Source: Kluyvera sichuanensis
GTDB taxonomy: Bacteria > Pseudomonadota > Gammaproteobacteria > Enterobacterales > Enterobacteriaceae
Length of the DNA stretch: 64,000 bases
Direction of reading: 5' to 3'
NCBI RefSeq assembly: GCF_014218705.1
Contig: NZ_JABBJF010000018.1
Location: 33,287 to 97,286, forward strand
Every line of letters begins with the position of its first letter. Within the stretch, counting starts at the first letter, position 1. The translations under genes and the position numbers were made by a program. The notes beneath the pieces are model-generated. The model was not told where the DNA came from, ran no database searches, and saw only the letters and a program-made list of their open reading frames with translations. Shown one piece after another: positions 61,573 through 64,000 of this stretch.

Positions 61573-62148
61573 ATGATCCGTATTTCCGATACTGCGCAAG
61601 CGCACTTTGCCAAACTTCTGCAAAATCAGGAAGAAGGGACACAAATCCGTGTATTTGTGATTAACCCTGGTACGCCTAACGCAGAATGCGGCGTTTCTTA
61701 TTGCCCGCCGGATGCGGTGGAAGCAAGTGATACTGCCCTGAAATTTGAGCAGCTCACCGCTTATGTCGACGAGCTGAGTGCTCCGTATCTGGAAGATGCG
61801 GAAATCGATTTCGTCACCGATCAGCTGGGTTCTCAGCTGACCCTGAAAGCGCCAAACGCGAAAATGCGTAAAGTGTCCGACGATGCCCCGCTGATGGAGC
61901 GCGTTGAATACATGCTGCAGTCGCAGGTTAACCCACAGCTGGCCGGCCACGGTGGCCGCGTATCGCTGATGGAAATCACCGACGACGGCTACGCCATCCT
62001 GCAGTTTGGCGGCGGCTGTAACGGTTGCTCGATGATTGACGTCACGCTGAAAGATGGGATCGAAAAGCAGCTGCTGGCTGAATTCCCTGACCTTAAAGGC
62101 GTTCGCGATCTGACCGAACACCAGCGCGGCGAGCACTCTTACTACTAA
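61573..62148 (+). CDS. nfuA: NfuA, iron-sulfur cluster carrier protein
   Basis: A 191-residue protein with an N-terminal degenerate A-type domain (1-95) lacking its usual three cysteines and a C-terminal Nfu domain with the CxxC cluster ligand [12 protein letters not shown] (about 147-158). It delivers [4Fe-4S] clusters under oxidative stress or iron starvation. Confidence 0.97.
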   Translation: MIRISDTAQAHFAKLLQNQEEGTQIRVFVINPGTPNAECGVSYCPPDAVEASDTALKFEQLTAYVDELSAPYLEDAEIDFVTDQLGSQLTLKAPNAKMRKVSDDAPLMERVEYMLQSQVNPQLAGHGGRVSLMEITDDGYAILQFGGGCNGCSMIDVTLKDGIEKQLLAEFPDLKGVRDLTEHQRGEHSYY

Positions 62149-62163
62149 GTTAGCGCCGTGCTT

Positions 62164-62250
62164 GTCCCGGTGGCGCTTCGCCTGGCCGGGCTACAAACAA
62201 GCGCGACTCTCACTGGTAGCCCGGGCGAGGCGTTTACGCCGACCCCGGGA
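62164..62250. repeat. Paired REP units after nfuA
   Basis: One unit runs from tcccggtggcgc to ggccgggctac (62194), and a second from gtagcccgggcgagg (62216) to gaccccggga (62250). Together they form a BIME in the 420-bp nfuA-gntT gap. Confidence 0.8.
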
Positions 62251-62267
62251 AATTCTCCGTTCGACAC

Positions 62268-62284
62268 ATGTTACCGCACAACAT
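62268..62284 (+). promoter_or_regulatory. Upstream GntR-operator-like palindrome
   Basis: The sequence atgttaccgcacaacat resembles the GntR operator ATGTTACC-type half-site and ends in an inverted aacat. It may be the distal of two gntT operators. Confidence 0.55.
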
Positions 62285-62387
62285 GCCTCGCAAATTCCCG
62301 CTCCAAACTCTGCAATAACCCTACCAATAATTTGACTACCGTCGCAGATTTCACATTTCCATGCCTGGGGTTATTCTCAACCTCTAC

Positions 62388-62403
62388 ATGTTACCCGTAT
62401 CAT
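62388..62403 (+). promoter_or_regulatory. GntR operator of gntT
   Basis: The sequence atgttacccgtatcat matches the GntR operator of E. coli gntT. A CRP half-site tcaca lies upstream at 62351-62355. GntR would repress until gluconate binds. Confidence 0.75.
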
Positions 62404-62568
62404 CGCAACACGCACCACCGCGTTAAATAAATAGCCAGCTATCCTTTGTCTGAGTCATAAACATACGGTGGTGTGAAGAAGTCAGTACCTATTCCCTCTG
62501 TAGGGACAATTGGACGTTGTCGCAGCAACAGTGACGTTACCCATAACAAATTAAAGGCTGGATAAATT

Positions 62569-63885
62569 ATGCCATTAATCATCGTAGCTATCGGGGTTAT
62601 CCTCTTATTACTGCTGATGATCCGTTTCAAAATGAACGGGTTTATCGCTCTGGTTCTGGTGGCACTCGCCGTCGGATTAATGCAGGGCATGCCCCTGGAC
62701 AAAGTTATCGTCTCCATTAAAAACGGCGTTGGCGGCACCCTCGGCAGCCTGGCGCTGATTATGGGCTTCGGCGCCATGCTCGGTAAGATGCTGGCGGACT
62801 GCGGCGGTGCGCAGCGTATCGCCACGACCCTCATCGACAAATTTGGTCGTAAGCACATTCAGTGGGCCGTCGTACTGACCGGCTTCACCGTCGGCTTCGC
62901 GCTGTTCTATGAAGTGGGCTTCGTTCTGCTGCTGCCGCTGGTGTTCACCATTGCGGCAAACGCACGTATTCCACTGCTGTACGTCGGCGTGCCAATGGCG
63001 GCGGCGCTCTCCGTGACCCACGGCTTCCTGCCACCTCACCCGGGCCCAACCGCTATCGCCACTATCTTCCACGCGGACATGGGTAAAACCCTGCTGTACG
63101 GTACGCTGCTGGCTATCCCGACCGTTATTCTGGCGGGTCCGGTTTATGCGCGCTGCCTGAAAAGTATCGACAAGCCAATCCCGGAAGGTCTGCACAACCC
63201 GAAAACCTTCACCGATGCAGAGATGCCATCCTTCGGCGTGAGCGTCTGGACCTCTCTGGTGCCGGTTATTCTGATGGCGCTGCGCGCTATCGCGGAAATG
63301 GTGCTGCCAAAAGGCCACGCCCTGCTGCCTGCCGCTGAGTTCTTCGGCGACCCGGTGATGGCGACCCTGATTGCGGTGCTGATTGCTATCTTCACCTTCG
63401 GCCTGAACCGTGGCCGTTCGATGGATGACATCAACGATACGCTGATCTCCTCCATTAAAATCATCGCCATGATGCTGCTGATCATCGGCGGCGGCGGTGC
63501 CTTCAAGCAGGTACTGGTCGACTCCGGCGTGGATAAGTACATCGCATCTATCATGCACGAGTCCAACGTGTCTCCGCTGTTTATGGCCTGGTCTATCGCC
63601 GCCGTACTGCGTATCGCGCTGGGTTCTGCCACCGTTGCGGCCATCACCGCTGGCGGTATCGCGGCGCCACTGATTGCCACCACCGGCGTTAGCCCTGAAC
63701 TGATGGTTATCGCCGTCGGTTCCGGCTCCGTTATCTTCTCCCACGTGAACGATCCAGGCTTCTGGCTGTTCAAGGAGTACTTCAACCTGACTATCGGCGA
63801 GACCATTAAGTCCTGGTCGATGCTGGAAACCATTATCTCGGTTTGCGGTCTGGTGGGTTGTTTGCTGCTGGGAATGGTGGTGTAA
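62569..63885 (+). CDS. gntT: GntT, high-affinity gluconate:H+ symporter
   Basis: A 438-residue GntP-family permease with about 12-14 hydrophobic segments and the motifs THGFLPPHPGP and GFWLFKEYFNLTIGETIKSWS. It imports gluconate. The start MPLIIVAIGVILLLLLMIRF follows taaaggctgg. The gene is intact; an element begins 23 bp after its stop. Confidence 0.97.
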   Translation: MPLIIVAIGVILLLLLMIRFKMNGFIALVLVALAVGLMQGMPLDKVIVSIKNGVGGTLGSLALIMGFGAMLGKMLADCGGAQRIATTLIDKFGRKHIQWAVVLTGFTVGFALFYEVGFVLLLPLVFTIAANARIPLLYVGVPMAAALSVTHGFLPPHPGPTAIATIFHADMGKTLLYGTLLAIPTVILAGPVYARCLKSIDKPIPEGLHNPKTFTDAEMPSFGVSVWTSLVPVILMALRAIAEMVLPKGHALLPAAEFFGDPVMATLIAVLIAIFTFGLNRGRSMDDINDTLISSIKIIAMMLLIIGGGGAFKQVLVDSGVDKYIASIMHESNVSPLFMAWSIAAVLRIALGSATVAAITAGGIAAPLIATTGVSPELMVIAVGSGSVIFSHVNDPGFWLFKEYFNLTIGETIKSWSMLETIISVCGLVGCLLLGMVV

Positions 63886-63890
63886 CACGG

Positions 63891-63908
63891 TATCCCCGGC
63901 GTCGCTTC
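63891..63908. repeat. Truncated REP unit after gntT
   Basis: The start of a REP unit, tatccccggcgtcgcttc, stops abruptly at 63908, where the mobile element begins. Complete copies elsewhere in the window continue with gctcggccgggctac. Confidence 0.7.
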
Positions 63909-64000
63909 TGTACGACCGGATACATAGGTAACACTTCAGACCGGGAACATAGGTAACACTTTCCTAGTCTATCCGGATAATACTACGGCTTTTCCGGTCA
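63909..64000. mobile_element. End of a probable insertion sequence (IS481- or IS21-like), cut by the window edge
   Basis: The sequence starts with TGT, the usual IS481 end, and carries two adjacent 25-bp direct repeats: gaccggatacataggtaaca (from 63914) and gaccgggaacataggtaaca (from 63939). Repeated terminal motifs of this kind occur at IS21-type and some IS481-type ends. No transposase is visible within the 92 bp. The family assignment is tentative. Confidence 0.55.

Noticed and set aside
62158..62430. A 90-codon frame between nfuA and gntT
   Set aside because: It runs through two REP units and the gntT operators, so it is not likely to be coding.
62677..63888. Open frame of 403 codons opposite gntT
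   Set aside because: Same reason: reverse reading of a membrane protein, Gln/His/Arg-rich.

Overview
This window is a stretch of the core chromosome of an enterobacterium. Almost every gene has a close counterpart, in the same order, in the Escherichia coli K-12 segment that runs from fkpA through crp, nirB, dam, mrcA, pckA, ompB and feo to gntT. A complete malonate decarboxylase (mdc) cluster, high GC coding sequence and abundant REP palindromes of the type 'gtagcccggcc...ccggga' point to the Klebsiella/Raoultella/Enterobacter/Kosakonia group rather than to Escherichia or Salmonella. I cannot name the species from sequence alone.

Layout. 1-4000: 5' end of fkpA, slyX, slyD, yheV and the K+/H+ antiporter pair kefB-kefG. 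4130-14153: yheS, then mdcR, and facing it the operon mdcABCDE-FGH on the minus strand. This block separates yheS from yheT, which are neighbours in K-12. 14402-24122: yheT-yheU-prkB, yhfA, crp, yhfK, argD, pabA, ppiA, tsgA. 24335-28819: the anaerobic nitrite reductase and siroheme operon nirBD-cysG, without nirC. 28927-35382 (minus): aroK-aroB-damX-dam-rpe-gph-trpS, joining aromatic biosynthesis, DNA methylation and central metabolism. 35664-38971 (minus): hofMNOPQ, for type IV pilus-like DNA uptake. 39091-48537: mrcA, nudE, igaA, yrfG, hslR, hslO, yhgE. 48906-53190: pckA, a decayed toxin-antitoxin module, envZ-ompR. 53421-59588: greB, yhgF (tex), feoABC. 59640-63885: a small secreted DUF1471 protein, bioH, gntX, nfuA, gntT. 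The window ends inside what looks like an insertion sequence that has split a REP element downstream of gntT.

Regulatory sequence is well preserved: FNR and NarL sites with a 28-bp centre-to-centre spacing at nirB, FNR and Fur-like sites at feo, an IscR type 1 site at nfuA, GntR operators at gntT, Arg boxes at argD, and CRP sites at ppiA/tsgA, pckA and mdc.

No large undescribed system is present. The points that deserve a second look are small: a HigB-like toxin apparently shrunk to 28 codons while its antitoxin and operator remain; the loss of nirC, replaced by a short stretch with a nested hairpin; two strong hairpins just upstream of dam; an intra-operon hairpin splitting mdcABCDE from mdcFGH; a possible small gene with an ideal ribosome binding site between aroK and hofQ; and the tandem-repeat end of the mobile element at the right edge.
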